From Actinomadura atramentaria DSM 43919 (GTDB lineage Bacteria > Actinomycetota > Actinomycetes > Streptosporangiales > Streptosporangiaceae): a stretch of 64,000 bases of DNA. Where the stretch lies: NCBI RefSeq assembly GCF_000381885.1, contig NZ_KB907208.1, positions 496,001-560,000 on the forward strand. Direction: 5' to 3'. The notes below the pieces were generated by a model that ran no database searches, was not told where the DNA came from, and worked only from the letters and a program-made list of their open reading frames with translations. The position numbers were made by a program, and so were the translations under genes. Below, in pieces: positions 1 through 10,313 of this stretch (its first letter is position 1; every line of letters begins with the position of its first letter).

Positions 1-1046
1 AGCTGAACCACTCCGATCCGAGCGTCCTGCCGGCCGGGTTCCGGCTGGGGGACAACGACACCCGCATCCTGTCGGTGGCGGGCTGGCTGAAACACGAGGG
101 CCGGGACGTCGTCCTGGTCTCCAAGGACCTCCCGATGCGGGTGAAGGCGTCGTCGGTGGGCCTGGCCGCCGAGGAGTACCGCGCGGAGCTGGCGGTCGTC
201 GAGTCCGGCTGGACGGGCATGCGGGAGCTGGAGCTGCCCGCCGGGGCCGTGGAGGAGCTGTACGAGCGGGGCGCCGCCGAGCTGCCGGAGGCCCGCGACC
301 TGCCCTGCCACACGGGGCTGCGCATCCTGTCGGAGCGGGGGTCGGCGCTCGGCCGCGTCCTGCCGGACAAGTCGGTGCGGCTCGTCCGCGGCGACCGGGA
401 CGTGTTCGGGCTGCGGGGCCGGTCGGCGGAGCAGCGCGTCGCGCTGGACCTGCTGACCGACGAGGACGTCGGCATCGTCTCGCTCGGCGGGCGCGCGGGG
501 ACGGGCAAGTCCGCGCTGGCGCTGTGCGCGGGCCTGGACGCGGTGATGGAGCGCCGCCGCCACCGCAAGGTCGTCGTCTTCCGCCCGCTGTACGCGGTGG
601 GCGGGCAGGACCTCGGCTACCTGCCGGGGTCGGAGAACGAGAAGATGTCGCCCTGGGCGCAGGCGGTGTTCGACACGCTGTCGGCGGTCACGACCCCCGA
701 GGTGATCGAGGAGGTCATCGACCGGGGGATGCTGGAGGTCCTGCCGCTCACCCACATCCGCGGCCGGTCGCTGCACGACGCGTTCGTGATCGTGGACGAG
801 GCGCAGTCGCTGGAGCGCGGCGTGCTGCTGACGGTGCTGTCGCGGATCGGCGCGGGCTCGCGCGTCGTCCTGACGCACGACGTGGCGCAGCGGGACAACC
901 TGCGGGTCGGCCGGCACGACGGGGTCGCCGCCGTCGTGGAACGGTTGAAGGGGCATCCGCTGTTCGCCCACGTGACGCTGACGCGTTCGGAACGGTCCCC
1001 GATCGCGGAACTCGTCACCGATCTGCTGGGCGACGTCGGGGCGTGA
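1..1046 (+). CDS. phoH: PhoH family protein (PIN domain plus PhoH ATPase), 5' end missing
   Basis: The reading frame is open from base 3, so the true start lies upstream of the window; the GTG at 75 is only an internal codon. The visible N-terminal part ([12 protein letters not shown].. then [14 protein letters not shown]) looks like the end of a PIN ribonuclease-like domain. It is followed by a PhoH/RecA-like NTPase with Walker A GRAGTGKS (near 490-515) and Walker B FVIVDEAQ (near 785-806). The architecture is that of PhoH2/YlaK proteins, thought to be RNA helicase/RNases often paired with antitoxin PhoAT; any antitoxin would be outside the window. In M. tuberculosis the orthologous position is Rv1095 (phoH2), close to fumC and glpX as here. 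Family assignment is firm; substrate is unknown. Confidence 0.9.
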   Translation, partial: LNHSDPSVLPAGFRLGDNDTRILSVAGWLKHEGRDVVLVSKDLPMRVKASSVGLAAEEYRAELAVVESGWTGMRELELPAGAVEELYERGAAELPEARDLPCHTGLRILSERGSALGRVLPDKSVRLVRGDRDVFGLRGRSAEQRVALDLLTDEDVGIVSLGGRAGTGKSALALCAGLDAVMERRRHRKVVVFRPLYAVGGQDLGYLPGSENEKMSPWAQAVFDTLSAVTTPEVIEEVIDRGMLEVLPLTHIRGRSLHDAFVIVDEAQSLERGVLLTVLSRIGAGSRVVLTHDVAQRDNLRVGRHDGVAAVVERLKGHPLFAHVTLTRSERSPIAELVTDLLGDVGA

Positions 1047-1458
1047 CGCGGGACGGGCCGTCCGGGGTTCCGGGCGGCCCGCTCGTGCCGGTGAGTTGTC
1101 GTTGACCGTCCGTGTTCGTCCGTTACCGGACGGTATAGTTGTGAGGAAGGTCACTCTCTAGCACCCGGGGTCGAAGAACCGCAGCTCCGCAGGCCGTTCC
1201 ACGGCCCTCCCACGCAGGTTGACAACACGCCGCCCCGCACCTTCCATCTCGATTCGGTTGCGGAGCGGCCCCGGCGGTCGGGCATTGTGTGTCCCCGTAA
1301 GCACCTCTGGAACGGTGCCACGGCCTGCGCCTCCCCCCGGCGAACCCGCGCGCGGGCCGACCCGTTCCGCGCCCGGACGGCCGCCTCGGCGGCCCGCCGG
1401 GACGGGGTGAGGCCGCTCGCACGCGCGCCCATGCCGTGCGACCGTCGGAAGGACCGCC
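1047..1458. other. Intergenic region with a possible promoter and a hairpin
   Basis: No gene is supported in these 412 bases. A good -10 hexamer TATAGT lies at 1134-1139, directly after the inverted repeat GTCCG-TTAC-CGGAC (1119-1132), but no -35 sits at normal spacing (TTGACC at 1102-1107 is 26 nt away). If used, it gives a leader of about 310 nt for the next gene. A perfect 7-bp hairpin GGCCGCC-TC-GGCGGCC lies at 1379-1394. I looked for a ydaO-type riboswitch, which commonly precedes such wall hydrolases, and did not find its conserved segments. Confidence 0.4.
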
Positions 1459-2643
1459 TTGTCCGGAGACTCGTTCGGGTCACCCAGGCGAGACGATCGA
1501 CAGTCCTCCTTCTTCCCCGCGCCGGACGCGGCCGTCCCCGACGTCCGCGTCGCGGGGCCCCGCCCCGGCGCGCCGGACACCGCCGCGCGCTCCGGCGACA
1601 CCGCGGGGCTGCCCGCGGTCGGCTCGGCGGCCCTGCACGGCGCGCCGCCCGGCCCGGGGTTCGACGGTCCGGGGCTCGACGAGCGGGGGTTCGACCAGGC
1701 CGTGCTCGGCGGCGCCGTGGTCGGTGGGCCGGGCGGGCAGCCCGTGGTGGGACAGCCCGAGCAGCCCGGGTTCGAGCAGCCCGGCGGCGAGCAGGCCGGG
1801 TTCGGGCAGGGCGCGGCGGACGAGATCGAGATCGGCGGCCCGCGCCGCCGGTCGCCGTCCGGGCCGTCCCGCACCGAGCTGGGCCGCGCGCGCCGCAGCC
1901 GGGCCAAGGCCGCCCGCCCGCGCGCGGCGTCCGGCGAGCCGGGCAGCGGCACGGGTCATAACACGGGCCACAGCACGGGCCATAACACGGGCCGCCGTAC
2001 CGGCCTCGCGGTCGCCGCCGTCGTCGGCGGGGCCGTCCTGGCGGTCGGTTGCGGCTCGGTCGCCGCGTTCGCGCTGACCGGCGACGGCGGCAAGGGCGGC
2101 GACTCCGGCACGGTCGCGTCCGCGCCCGTCGCCGACGCCGCCGTCCCCGAGGTCGACACCACCGCGCTCGCGGCCGCGCGCCGCAAGGAGGCCGTCAAGC
2201 GCGCGGCCGAGTCGAGCACGCTCGGCGCGCCGACGCTGCGCTCCAAGGGCGAGCCGATCCCCACCGAGACGCCCAAGCCCAAGTCCGACGGCGACGGCGG
2301 CGGGGGCACGGGCGGCGGCGCGGGAGCGGACCCCGTCCCGGCGGGCGAGGCCCAGCAGATCGCCAAGGGCATGCTGCCGAGCTTCGGCTTCGACGGCGAC
2401 GGCCAGTTCGCGTGCCTGGTCAACCTGTGGAACCGGGAGAGCGGCTGGCGCACCACCGCCGCGAACCCGTCCGGCGCGTACGGCATCCCGCAGGCGCTGC
2501 CCGGCTCGAAGATGGCCAGCGCCGGTTCCGACTGGCGGACGAGCGCCCGCACGCAGATCAAGTGGGGCCTCGGCTACATCAAGGGCCGCTACGGCACGCC
2601 GTGCGGGGCGTGGAGCTTCTTCCAGTCGCACAACTCGTACTGA
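1459..2643 (+). CDS. Membrane-anchored lytic-transglycosylase-like protein
   Basis: 394 aa. The TTG start is chosen because AAGGA (1449-1453) lies 5 nt upstream. The first about 180 residues are Pro/Gly-rich and predicted disordered, with a small TGHNTGHSTGHNTG repeat. One hydrophobic helix follows (residues about 180-206), so the rest should face outside. The C-terminal about 90 residues form an SLT/lysozyme-like domain: NRESGW carries the likely catalytic Glu, followed by GAYGIPQALPGSKMAS and WGLGYI. This domain is nearly duplicated in the gene at 54384-55319. The likely role is peptidoglycan cleavage at the cell surface. The linker between membrane and enzyme is Lys/Pro-rich. The gene is convergent with fumC. 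Confidence 0.8.
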   Translation: MSGDSFGSPRRDDRQSSFFPAPDAAVPDVRVAGPRPGAPDTAARSGDTAGLPAVGSAALHGAPPGPGFDGPGLDERGFDQAVLGGAVVGGPGGQPVVGQPEQPGFEQPGGEQAGFGQGAADEIEIGGPRRRSPSGPSRTELGRARRSRAKAARPRAASGEPGSGTGHNTGHSTGHNTGRRTGLAVAAVVGGAVLAVGCGSVAAFALTGDGGKGGDSGTVASAPVADAAVPEVDTTALAAARRKEAVKRAAESSTLGAPTLRSKGEPIPTETPKPKSDGDGGGGTGGGAGADPVPAGEAQQIAKGMLPSFGFDGDGQFACLVNLWNRESGWRTTAANPSGAYGIPQALPGSKMASAGSDWRTSARTQIKWGLGYIKGRYGTPCGAWSFFQSHNSY

Positions 2644-2659
2644 CCCGGCCGCCCCGGGT
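2643..2659. terminator. Hairpin between convergent genes
   Basis: ACCCGG-CCGCC-CCGGGT starts just at the stop codon of the transglycosylase-like gene and ends 7 nt from the fumC stop. It could terminate either strand; there is no U-tract, as is usual in high-GC actinobacteria. Confidence 0.4.
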
Positions 2660-2665
2660 CCGGCG

Positions 2666-4075
2666 TCAGCCGTCGGACTCGGCGGGCCGCGTCATCGACA
2701 GCACGTCCAGGACGGCGTCCAGCTCCTCCTCGGTGATGGACCCGTCCGCCACGTGGCCGCGCTCCAGCACGACGTCGCGGATCGTCCTGCGCTCGGCGAG
2801 GGCCTGCTTGGCGATCCGCGCGGCCTCCTCGTAGCCGACGTACCGGTTCAGCGGCGTCACGATCGACGGCGAGGACTCGGCGTACTCGCGGAGCCGGCCC
2901 GCGTCCGCCTCAATGCCGTCCACGCAGCGGTCCGCGAGCAGCCGCACGACGTTGGAGAGCAGCGCGACCGACTCCAGGACGTTGCGCGCCATCATCGGCA
3001 GCATCACGTTCAGCTCGAAGCTGCCCGCCGCGCCGCCCGTCGCGACGGCCGCGTCGTTCCCGATGACCTGCGCCGCGACCTGCAGCGTCGCCTCCGGCAG
3101 GACCGGGTTCACCTTCCCCGGCATGATCGACGAGCCGGGCTGCAGGTCGGGCAGCCGGATCTCGGCGAGCCCGGTGCGCGGCCCCGACCCCATCCAGCGC
3201 AGGTCGTTGGCGATCTTGGTGAGGCCGACCGCGATGGTCTTCAGCGCGCCGCTGGCCTCGACCAGGCCGTCCCGCGCGCCCTGCGCCTCGAAGTGGTCGC
3301 GCGCCTCGGTGAACGGCAGGCCGGTCGCGTCCGCGAGTTCGGCGATGACGCGCGCCGCGAAGCCGGGCGGGGTGTTGATGCCCGTCCCGACGGCCGTGCC
3401 GCCGAGCGGCAGCTCCGCGAGCCGGGGCAGGACGGCCTCCAGCCGCTCCACGCCGTACCGGACCTGCGCGGCGTACCCGCCGAACTCCTGGCCGAGCGTG
3501 ACGGGCGTGGCGTCCATCAGATGCGTGCGGCCCGCCTTGACGACGTCGGCGAACTCCGCCGCCTTGCGCACCAGCGCGGCCTCCAGGTGCCGCAGCGCCG
3601 GGATCAGGTCGTGGACGACGGCCGTGGTCGCCGCGATGTGGATGGACGACGGGAACACGTCGTTGGACGACTGGGACGCGTTGACGTCGTCGTTGGGGTG
3701 GACGGGCCGCCCCACCCGCTCCTGCGCGAGCGTCGCGATGACCTCGTTGGCGTTCATGTTGGACGAGGTGCCCGACCCGGTCTGGAACACGTCGATCGGG
3801 AACTGGTCGTCCCAGCGGTTCTCCGCGACCTCCAGCGCGGCGGCGGCGACGGCCTCCGCGACGCTCGGCTCCAGCACGCCGAGCCCGGCGTTGACCTTCG
3901 CGGCGGCGGCCTTGATCCGGCCGAGCGCGGCGATGTGCGCCGACTCCAGCCCGCGCCCGGAGATCGGGAAGTTCTCCACCGCCCGCTGGGTCTGGGCGCG
4001 CCACTTCGTGGCGGCGGGAACCCGGACCTCCCCCATCGAATCGTGCTCGACCCGGTACTCCCCGGACTCGGACAT
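2666..4075 (-). CDS. fumC: Fumarate hydratase class II
   Basis: 469 aa from the ATG at 4075 ([17 protein letters not shown]), preceded by GGAGG 10 nt upstream; a longer in-frame extension to 4165 lacks family similarity and is not used. This is a cytosolic, iron-independent fumarase of the fumarase/aspartase superfamily that converts fumarate to malate in the TCA cycle. The superfamily signature [11 protein letters not shown] is intact, and [14 protein letters not shown] and [11 protein letters not shown] match substrate-binding regions. Length is typical. Neighbouring glpX and DUF4245 genes follow the mycobacterial order. A second, unrelated class I fumarase lies at 5902-7542. The upstream region contains a 13-bp tandem repeat. 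Confidence 0.96.
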   Translation of the reverse strand: MSESGEYRVEHDSMGEVRVPAATKWRAQTQRAVENFPISGRGLESAHIAALGRIKAAAAKVNAGLGVLEPSVAEAVAAAALEVAENRWDDQFPIDVFQTGSGTSSNMNANEVIATLAQERVGRPVHPNDDVNASQSSNDVFPSSIHIAATTAVVHDLIPALRHLEAALVRKAAEFADVVKAGRTHLMDATPVTLGQEFGGYAAQVRYGVERLEAVLPRLAELPLGGTAVGTGINTPPGFAARVIAELADATGLPFTEARDHFEAQGARDGLVEASGALKTIAVGLTKIANDLRWMGSGPRTGLAEIRLPDLQPGSSIMPGKVNPVLPEATLQVAAQVIGNDAAVATGGAAGSFELNVMLPMMARNVLESVALLSNVVRLLADRCVDGIEADAGRLREYAESSPSIVTPLNRYVGYEEAARIAKQALAERRTIRDVVLERGHVADGSITEEELDAVLDVLSMTRPAESDG

Positions 4076-4203
4076 GACGCCTGCACCTCCGGCTGATCGC
4101 GCGTTCTCCGCTGTTCGGTGCAGCGAAGACCCGTCCCCGACCATTCCCCGGCGGGCGCGGTTCATTGATCACACCGTGCCCGGAACACCGTGCTCCCAAC
4201 ACC

Positions 4204-4281
4204 GGGCTCGCACCACGGGCTCGCACCACGGGCTCGCACCACGGGCTCGCACCACGGGCTCGCACCACGGGCTCGCACCAC
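4204..4281. repeat. Six perfect copies of a 13-bp tandem repeat
   Basis: The unit GGGCTCGCACCAC is repeated six times without a mismatch (4204-4281), preceded at about 4175-4203 by two or three degenerate 14-bp versions. The array lies between the kinase stop codon and the fumC start, both on the minus strand. The unit is not a multiple of three and no gene is read through it. It looks like a minisatellite (VNTR) in the fumC upstream region. Confidence 0.9.
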
Positions 4282-4289
4282 CGGCCGCG

Positions 4290-5549
4290 TCAGTCCTTGG
4301 TGTCGGCCCGGACGGTGTAGTTGCGGCGTTCGCCGGGGGAGCCGAGGGGCTTCTTCGCGCCGTTCACCCAGACCTCGCAGGCCGACGCGTCGTACACGAC
4401 GGCGTTGAGCCGGGGCTGGTCGTAGCGCCGCGCGCTGCCGACCGCGACCGTCTCGTTGTTGGCCAGGACGGTCAGCGTGTCGCCGGGGACCGCGACGAAG
4501 ATCCGGCAGCCCGCCGTCCGGCCCCGGATCATGAGCGTGCCCGTCCCGTCGGCGGGCGCGGACGCGGGCGCGGCGGTCGGCGGCGTCTTGGGGTCAGGCT
4601 CGCCGGAGTCGCGCATCATCCCGATCGCGAGCGCCGTCGCCCCGATTCCGCAGGACGCGACGACGCCGCCGACGAGCGCGACGACGGCGGCCATCCGCAG
4701 CCGGGGCGCGCGCGTCCGGCGCGCCGAGCGCGGCCCGGTCAGGGCGCGTTCCAGCCGGTCGACGGCGCGGGCGTGGGTGAGCCGCCGCGTCGGGTGCTTC
4801 TCCAGCAGCCCGGTGATGACGGGGGCGAGCGCCCCGGCCCGGCGCGGTGTCGGCGGCGGCTCGTTGGCCAGGGCGCTGAGCGTCGCCATGACGTTGTCGC
4901 GTTCGAACGGCGGCTTGCCCTCCACCGCCGCGTACAGCGTCGCGCCGAGGGACCACAGGTCCGAGCGCGGCGTGGCCTTGTCCCCGGCCGCGACCTCCGG
5001 CGCGACGTAGGCGGGGGAGCCCATGAAGTGCCCGGTCTTGGTGAGGCTGGCCGAGCCGGAGGAGAACGCGAGCCCGAAGTCGGTGAGGACGACGCGGTCC
5101 CCGTCGAGCAGCACGTTGCTGGGCTTGAGGTCGCGGTGGACGATCCCGGCCCGGTGCGCCACCGCGAGCGCGTCGAGCAGGCGGCGGCCGATGTACCCGA
5201 CCTGGTCGGGCGGGAGCGGGCCGTCGCGGTCGATGAGCTGTTCCAGACTGGGCGCCTCGATCAGCTCCATGACGATCCACGGCCGGCCCTGCTCGATGAC
5301 CACGTCGTACACCTCGACGATCGAGGTGGAGCGGAGCTGGGCGGGGGCCCGGGCCTCACGGAGCGTCCGGCGGTAGAAGACGACCCGGTCGTTCTCGGAG
5401 AGGTCGGCGGGCAGCTTGAGCTCCTTGATCGCCACCGCGCGATCGAGGAGGTCGTCATGGCCGCGCCAGACGGTGCCGTTGGCACCCTGGCCGATTTCCG
5501 AGACCAGCCGGTAGCGCGTCGCGAGCACGAGGCGCTCAGACTGAGACAT
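4290..5549 (-). CDS. Serine/threonine protein kinase with extracellular C-terminal domain
   Basis: 419 aa from the ATG at 5549 (MSQSERLVLATRYRL). Hanks-type kinase motifs are complete: Gly-rich loop GQGANGTVWRG (20-30), Lys42 in AIKEL, catalytic HRDLKPSN (138-145), DFG at 157-159 and APE near 184. A transmembrane helix spans about 287-311, followed by about 108 extracellular residues with two Cys that could form a disulfide. There are no PASTA repeats. The start has no Shine-Dalgarno, but TATCTT lies 5 nt upstream, suggesting leaderless initiation. It is probably a PknB/PknD-like receptor kinase; ligand and targets are unknown. The gene lies between the two fumarase genes, all on the same strand. 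Confidence 0.92.
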   Translation of the reverse strand: MSQSERLVLATRYRLVSEIGQGANGTVWRGHDDLLDRAVAIKELKLPADLSENDRVVFYRRTLREARAPAQLRSTSIVEVYDVVIEQGRPWIVMELIEAPSLEQLIDRDGPLPPDQVGYIGRRLLDALAVAHRAGIVHRDLKPSNVLLDGDRVVLTDFGLAFSSGSASLTKTGHFMGSPAYVAPEVAAGDKATPRSDLWSLGATLYAAVEGKPPFERDNVMATLSALANEPPPTPRRAGALAPVITGLLEKHPTRRLTHARAVDRLERALTGPRSARRTRAPRLRMAAVVALVGGVVASCGIGATALAIGMMRDSGEPDPKTPPTAAPASAPADGTGTLMIRGRTAGCRIFVAVPGDTLTVLANNETVAVGSARRYDQPRLNAVVYDASACEVWVNGAKKPLGSPGERRNYTVRADTKD

Positions 5550-5869
5550 GGGGGAAAGATACCGGAGTGGCCGCGCGGTCATTGGGGAGACCGCGCGACC
5601 AACCCGCTTTTCGGGCCGATACTGTGACCTCCCCGCGGGCGCGGGCGCGCGGCGGCGTGAAAGTTCCGCCGACGGGGCGTGTCCGGGGGGTGGACTCTTT
5701 GTCACCCGGGCGCAGGTGGGGGACGGGTTCCGGGGCGATGTCCGTAACTGCGCGCGGGGCCGGTCCGAAGCGCGCGCGCTGTCCGAAATGTTGTGGATTG
5801 TCCGTTCGGTGGGCGGATCGAAGATGATCAACGGCGCGGCGAACGGCTCCTTTTCCGGATGATCAAAGA
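5550..5869. other. Intergenic region upstream of the kinase
   Basis: About 320 bases between the class I fumarase terminator and the kinase start. No coding frame, RNA motif or convincing -35 was recognised. The only element of note is the TATCTT hexamer next to the kinase start codon (5555-5560). Confidence 0.4.
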
Positions 5870-5895
5870 GCGGGCGTCCCGCGCGGGACGCCCGC
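5870..5895 (-). terminator. Terminator of the class I fumarase gene
   Basis: A perfect 26-bp palindrome (GCGGGCGTCCCGC and its complement) lies 6 nt after the fumarase stop codon and is followed on the minus strand by CTCTTTGATC, a short T-run. This is typical of a high-GC intrinsic terminator. Confidence 0.75.
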
Positions 5896-5901
5896 CCCCA
5901 T

Positions 5902-7534
<1,633 letters not shown>

Positions 7535-7542
<8 letters not shown>

Positions 7543-8503
7543 CGTGATCCTCGCGCGTTCCGATGGGGGCCGCCCTACAGGTTACGACTCCGGCCCGCGC
7601 CTCCGGCCGTCCGGGGCGAACGGCGACGCCCGCGACGACGCCCGCCGCGACCAGTGCGGACCCGGCGAGCGCGGCCGGGCCGGGCGTCCCGAGACCGCAC
7701 ACGACCGTCGTCGCGACCGCGCTCACCGGCAGGACGCCGGTGAACAGCCCGGCGCGGTCCGCGCCGATCCGCGCGACCGCGCCGTACCAGAGCACGAACG
7801 CGACCGTCGTGATGACGACGGCGAGGAACAGCAGGCCCGCCAGCTCTTCCGCGGACGGGACGCGCACGACGCCCGTCCCGTCCACCGCGACGCCCGCCGC
7901 GAGCAGCATCGGCGCGGCGAGCGCCGCCGTGTACGCCGACACGCGCAGCGGCCCGAGCCGGGGGAGCAGCGGGACGGCCAGCAGCGAGAAGCACACCTCC
8001 CCGGCCAGCGCGCCCGCCGAGAACGCGAGGCCGCGCGCGGTCGCGTCCCCGAACCCGGTCGCCAGCGCGGCGCCCGCCGCGACGGCGACCGCGCCCGCCA
8101 CGACGGCCGGGGCGGGCCGGGCGCGGCGTGCGAGCAGCGGCGCGGCGACCGCGAGGACGACCGGGGACGCCCCGATGACCGTCCCCGTCGTCGCCGGGCT
8201 CGTGTCGCGCACGGCGGCCAGCACGCACAGGTTGAACCCGGCGAGCCCCGTCGCGGCGAGCGCGGCGAGGAGCACCAGGTCCCGCGCCCGCAACCGGACG
8301 GGCGGCGCTCCGGCGCGGCGGACGAGCAGGCCCAGCAGCGCGGCGGCCGCCGCGTACCGCACGGCCTGCCCGCCGAGCGCCGGATAGCCCTCGATCGTCT
8401 TGGAGACGGCCGGGAGCATTCCCACCAGCGCCATCCCGAGCGCGGCCCCCAGCATCGCGCGGGGGATTCCGGCGGAGACGGGCGGACTGTCGGAGATCGT
8501 CAT
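7535..8503 (-). CDS. EamA/DMT family transporter
   Basis: 322 aa from the ATG at 8503 ([12 protein letters not shown]). The protein is almost entirely hydrophobic, with about ten helices in two repeated EamA halves, as usual for drug/metabolite transporters that export amino acids or similar small molecules. Its stop overlaps the start of the class I fumarase by 8 nt, implying translational coupling. It is divergent from a MocR-type regulator only 67 bp away, a common arrangement in which the regulator controls the exporter. The substrate cannot be read from the sequence. Confidence 0.85.
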
Positions 8504-8570
8504 GTCATGGGACGCTAAGCGCGCCCTGGACCACCGAACAGGGCCAATCCGACCCCCGTTCACCGGACCA
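8504..8570. promoter_or_regulatory. Divergent promoter region with direct repeats, possible MocR site
   Basis: Three same-strand copies of GGACCA/GGGCCA lie at 8528-8533, 8541-8546 and 8565-8570 between the divergent DMT and MocR genes. MocR/PdxR proteins usually bind direct repeats, so these are candidate operators. No clear -10/-35 pair was identified. Confidence 0.4.
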
Positions 8571-9971
8571 ATGACCGATCTGCACCTCGCGCTGGACCGC
8601 GCGGCGGGCGGGCTGTCCGCCCAGGTGGCCGCCGGGCTGCGCGCGGGCGCGCGCGCCGGGCGGCTCCCCGCCGGGACGCGGCTGCCGTCGAGCCGGGCGC
8701 TCGCGCGCGACCTCGGCGTCTCGCGCGGCGTCGTCGTGGCCGCCTACGAGCAGTTGCTGGCGGAGGGGTTCCTGGTCGCGCGGCGCGGGGACGGCACGCG
8801 GATCGCGGCGCTCGTCCGGCCCGACGCGCCGCGTCCGGCCGCCGACGTTCCGGCCGCCGCGCCCGCCGCCGTCGCCGATCTGCGGCCCGGTCAGCCGGAC
8901 CTCGCCGCGTTCCCGCGCGCCCGGTGGCTGGCCGCGCTGCGGGCCGCCCTGCGCGACACCCCGCACGACGAGCTGCTGGCCTACCCCGACCCGGCGGGCG
9001 ACCCCGCCCTGCGCGCCGAACTCGCCGGATACCTCGGACGCGTCCGCGCGGCCGCCGCGACCGCCGACCGGATCACCGTGACGGGCGGCGTCGCGCACGG
9101 GCTGTCGGCGGTCGCGCGGCTGCTCGCGGCGGACGGGCGGCGGGCGCTGGCCGTCGAGGACCCGACGAGCGAGCGGCAGCTCCCGCTGCTGCGCGCGGCC
9201 GGGGCGGAGCCCGTCCCGGTGCCGGTGGACGGCGAGGGCCTGGACGTCGCCGCGCTCGCCGCCACCGGTGCGCGCGCCGTGCTCGTCACGCCCGCGCACC
9301 AGTACCCGACCGGGGTCGTGCTGTCGCCCGCCCGCCGCGCGGCGCTCCTCGCGTGGGCGCGCGACACCGGTGGCATCGTCGTCGAGGACGACTACGACGC
9401 CGAGTTCCGCTACGACCGCGACCCGGTCGGCTGCCTCCAGGGCGTCGACCCCGAGCGGGTCGTGCTGCTCGGCTCGGTGAGCAAGGCGCTCGCGCCCGCG
9501 CTGCGGCTCGGCTGGGCCGTCGCGCCGCCCGCGCTGTCGGCGGCGCTGCGCGCCCACCGCGCGCTGACCGACCTCGGCGGCCCGGTGCCCGAGCAGCGCG
9601 CGCTGGCGCGGTTCCTGGCGGACGGCGGCCACGACCGGCACCTGCGGACGATGCGCCGCCGCTACCGGGAGCGCCGGGACGCGCTCGCCGCCGCGCTGCG
9701 CGTCCGGCTGCCGGGCGCGGTCGTGCGCGGCGTCTCGGCGGGCCTGCACCTGTACGTGGAGCTTCCGGCGGGCTGCGACGAGGACGCGGTCGTCGCCGCG
9801 GCCGCCGCCGACGGCGTCCTGGTGACCGGCGCGCGCGCCACCTGGTCGGCGGCGCGCGCCGCCGCCGCGCCGCCCGCGCTGATCCTCGGTTACGGCCGGA
9901 CCGCAACGGCGCGTCTGGACCGGTCCGTAGAAGTCCTCGCGCGGGCGGTTACCCCAAGTGCGCGCGGGTAG
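8571..9971 (+). CDS. MocR/PdxR-type regulator (GntR HTH fused to aminotransferase domain)
   Basis: 466 aa from the ATG at 8571 (MTDLHLALDRAAGG); the longer frame upstream runs antisense through the DMT gene. An N-terminal GntR winged helix (LPSSRALARDLGVSRGVVV, about 35-55) is joined to a fold-type I aminotransferase domain. The PLP-binding Lys is in LLGSVSKALAPALRLG, and the conserved VEDDYDAEF precedes it. MocR regulators sense PLP or an amino-compound adduct and activate or repress a neighbouring gene. Here the divergent DMT exporter (and the fumarase behind it) is the obvious target. Confidence 0.9.
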   Translation: MTDLHLALDRAAGGLSAQVAAGLRAGARAGRLPAGTRLPSSRALARDLGVSRGVVVAAYEQLLAEGFLVARRGDGTRIAALVRPDAPRPAADVPAAAPAAVADLRPGQPDLAAFPRARWLAALRAALRDTPHDELLAYPDPAGDPALRAELAGYLGRVRAAAATADRITVTGGVAHGLSAVARLLAADGRRALAVEDPTSERQLPLLRAAGAEPVPVPVDGEGLDVAALAATGARAVLVTPAHQYPTGVVLSPARRAALLAWARDTGGIVVEDDYDAEFRYDRDPVGCLQGVDPERVVLLGSVSKALAPALRLGWAVAPPALSAALRAHRALTDLGGPVPEQRALARFLADGGHDRHLRTMRRRYRERRDALAAALRVRLPGAVVRGVSAGLHLYVELPAGCDEDAVVAAAAADGVLVTGARATWSAARAAAAPPALILGYGRTATARLDRSVEVLARAVTPSARG

Positions 9972-10011
9972 AAGCCCGGTCCGAAGCGATGCGAGGGATG
10001 CGGGAGGACCG

Positions 10012-10245
10012 ATGAGTCTGGACGAGGCCGCGCGACAGCTCAAGATGGCGGCCCACGACGCCCAGGTGTCGTTCGACTGCGTGGGTCTCGGCGACCTGGC
10101 CCGCGCGCAGGAGCACGCCGTGACCCTGCGCGCCGCCGCCGACGCGGCCTTGACCGCGCTCGGCCGCGCCCTGGAGGACCTCTCCCCCCAGGAAGCCCGC
10201 TCCGCGGGCGAAGACGCCGTAACGGCCCTGGCCGAGGACGGGTAG
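10012..10245 (+). CDS. Small hypothetical protein, helical
   Basis: 77 aa from the ATG at 10012, with GGAGG upstream (GCGGGAGGACCG-ATG). The sequence (MSLDEAARQLKMAAHDAQVS..) is Ala/Leu/Glu-rich with heptad-like spacing and has no membrane segment or signal peptide; it probably forms two or three helices. It begins 40 nt after the MocR gene and may share its transcript. No family was recognised. Confidence 0.6.
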   Translation: MSLDEAARQLKMAAHDAQVSFDCVGLGDLARAQEHAVTLRAAADAALTALGRALEDLSPQEARSAGEDAVTALAEDG

Positions 10246-10250
10246 GCGTG

Positions 10251-10286
10251 GGGGGCGACGCCCCCGCGGCCGCTCGCGAGCGGCCG
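10251..10286. terminator. Double hairpin between convergent genes
   Basis: Two adjacent stems, GGGGGCGACGCCCCC (10251-10265) and the 20-bp perfect palindrome at 10267-10286 (CGGCCGCTCG and its complement), are followed by CTGTCTTGTT. They sit between the small helical protein and the MFS gene and probably terminate the plus-strand unit. Confidence 0.65.
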
Positions 10287-10313
10287 GGCGCTGTCTTGTT
10301 GGGTCCGCGCGGC

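Noticed and set aside
1047..1458. Possible ydaO riboswitch before the first SLT gene
   Set aside because: The diagnostic segments seen at 37924-38034 (GGTGAATCG, CCGAACCCGTCAGCTAACC) are absent.
2753..4096. Plus-strand frame of 447 codons opposite fumC
   Set aside because: The amino-acid pattern is that of antisense GC-rich DNA; fumC on the other strand is unambiguous.
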